Below, one piece after another: positions 58,988-59,963 of a stretch of DNA of 59,963 nucleotides. Source of the DNA: Carex sylvatica (lineage: Eukaryota > Streptophyta > Magnoliopsida > Poales > Cyperaceae); assembly GCA_964058845.1 (NCBI GenBank), contig CAXKVR010000327.1:1-59963 (forward strand), written 5' to 3'. The translations under genes were made by a program, and so were the position numbers. A model generated the notes under the pieces. The model had not been told where the DNA came from. It searched no databases and saw only the letters and a program-made list of their open reading frames with translations. How positions within the stretch are numbered: the first letter of the stretch is position 1; every line of letters starts with the position of its first letter.

Positions 58988-59963
58988 ATGACACTTGTTA
59001 CACTTGTTTCCATATCACTTGTTCTCTTCTCCTTCTCCATCAAAACCACCACTCTAACACAAGCCTACTGCATTCCTGACCAACGTGATGCCTTGATTCA
59101 ACTCAAGCAAGGTTTCAGCACCACTGAACTTCATTCATGGAATTCAAGTACCGACTGTTGCATATGGGATGGCATCACATGCAATGAGCAAACCGGTATG
59201 GTGACTGCACTCAACCTTACTGACAAGTTAATCTCGGGTGAAATCAACCCGGCTTTGTTCAATCTCAGCTCTCTTCGGTACCTCAACCTTGCCCGTAATG
59301 ATTTCCACAATCTTATCCTTCCACAAACTGGGTTTGAGCGACTTGCTAATTTAACCCATCTCGACTTATCCTATTCTGGCTTTATTGGTCAAGTTCCAAT
59401 TGGCATTTCTGCCTTCACAAACCTGATCTCGCTGAACTTATCATACGCCTACTTAAAATACGCCTGAGAAGACCCTTCGAACTTCTCCAATATCAATACC
59501 TTGTATCTTCATGGCACTGGCCTAAAAACCTTACTCAGCAACCTCACCAAGCTCCAAGTTCTTCGCTTGAATGGGGTTGACATTTCACTAAATGGATCTG
59601 AGTGGGGCAAGGCAATTTTTCAAGTTGGCCCAACTCTTCAAGAGCTATCCATGGCTGATTGTGGATTAAGAGGAAATTTCCCCAATGAAATATTCCACCT
59701 TACAAATCTAACAGAACTTAATTTAGCACACAACCAATTGTCAGGACAGTTGCCAATTTCCATTTTCAAATTACCCCAGCTTGCTGATTTATTTCTTGAA
59801 TCAAATAACTTTAATGGTACATTGAATTTAGACATCATCAAGCACAATAAAAAGCTTGGTCGTCTATATTTGTCAAACAACAAGTTGTCAATTATAGAAG
59901 GGAAAAACCATAGCAAGTCATTCTATGATTCATTTCCCCAATTATCTGATCTAGATCTGGGAT
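58988..59963 (+). pseudogene. Second RLP copy, nonsense-interrupted, runs off the window
   Basis: Closely similar to the gene at 12813, with the same signal peptide, N-terminal cap and first repeats. After the residues LSYAYLKYA the frame stops at TGA 59465-59467. Relative to the intact copy there is a 15-bp insertion (8-bp ATACGCCT duplicated around ACTTAAA) and TCA has become TGA. The frame stays open after the stop to the window end. A 72-bp deletion near 59746 removes exactly one 24-residue LRR in frame. The truncated 159-aa product would be a short secreted LRR fragment. The 3' half is not visible. Confidence 0.9.

Overview
The window looks like nuclear DNA of a flowering plant, probably a eudicot. 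It is very AT-rich, and its genes are intronless plant families: a receptor-like protein with leucine-rich repeats, a family-1 UDP-glycosyltransferase and a G-type lectin receptor kinase. Most of the remaining sequence is hAT, MULE, CACTA, Copia and Gypsy debris plus hairpin MITEs. There are no operons, Shine-Dalgarno sites, CRISPR arrays, rRNA or intact tRNA genes. The species cannot be named from the sequence alone.

Layout. 1-9.7 kb is non-coding repeat. It holds a segment duplicated almost exactly at 27.65-34.49 kb, two copies of a composite repeat block, and a scar at about 5.9 kb where receptor-like protein (RLP) upstream sequence joins RLP downstream sequence with no gene between. 9.7-17.4 kb is the RLP unit: an element with terminal inverted repeats, a hAT insertion with a perfect 8-bp target duplication, an intact 859-codon RLP gene (12813-15392), and a Copia solo LTR 25 bp after its stop. 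17.4-21.8 kb is a long inverted repeat with a core array of AGTGCGG-type palindromes. 24.75-26.49 kb is a broken G-type lectin receptor kinase on the minus strand, cut by a CACTA fragment.

30.5-32.3 kb is a Gypsy-type solo LTR inserted into the second duplicate. 34.5-37.9 kb is nested transposon debris with a broken TNP2 (CACTA) transposase. 42.36-43.77 kb is an intact UGT72-like glycosyltransferase. 44.7-50.7 kb holds a second hAT element, another TGTCACACCCCG repeat and a 1.26-kb foldback element with an 8-bp target duplication. 51.5-60 kb returns to the RLP cluster: downstream sequence, a C-terminal RLP remnant, and a second RLP copy that runs off the window. That copy is inactivated by what looks like a transposon excision footprint.

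Only the RLP at 12.8 kb and the glycosyltransferase at 42.4 kb look able to make full proteins. The RLP cluster is an evolving immune-receptor-type locus with one intact copy, one nonsense copy, one C-terminal stub and one complete deletion scar. I found no convincing new multi-gene system. The most interesting signals are structural: the excision-footprint pseudogene, the RLP deletion scar, the foldback family with constant ends and changing palindromic cores, and a palindrome array shared by otherwise different repeats. All homology statements come from reading the sequence by eye; no alignment or database search was run.
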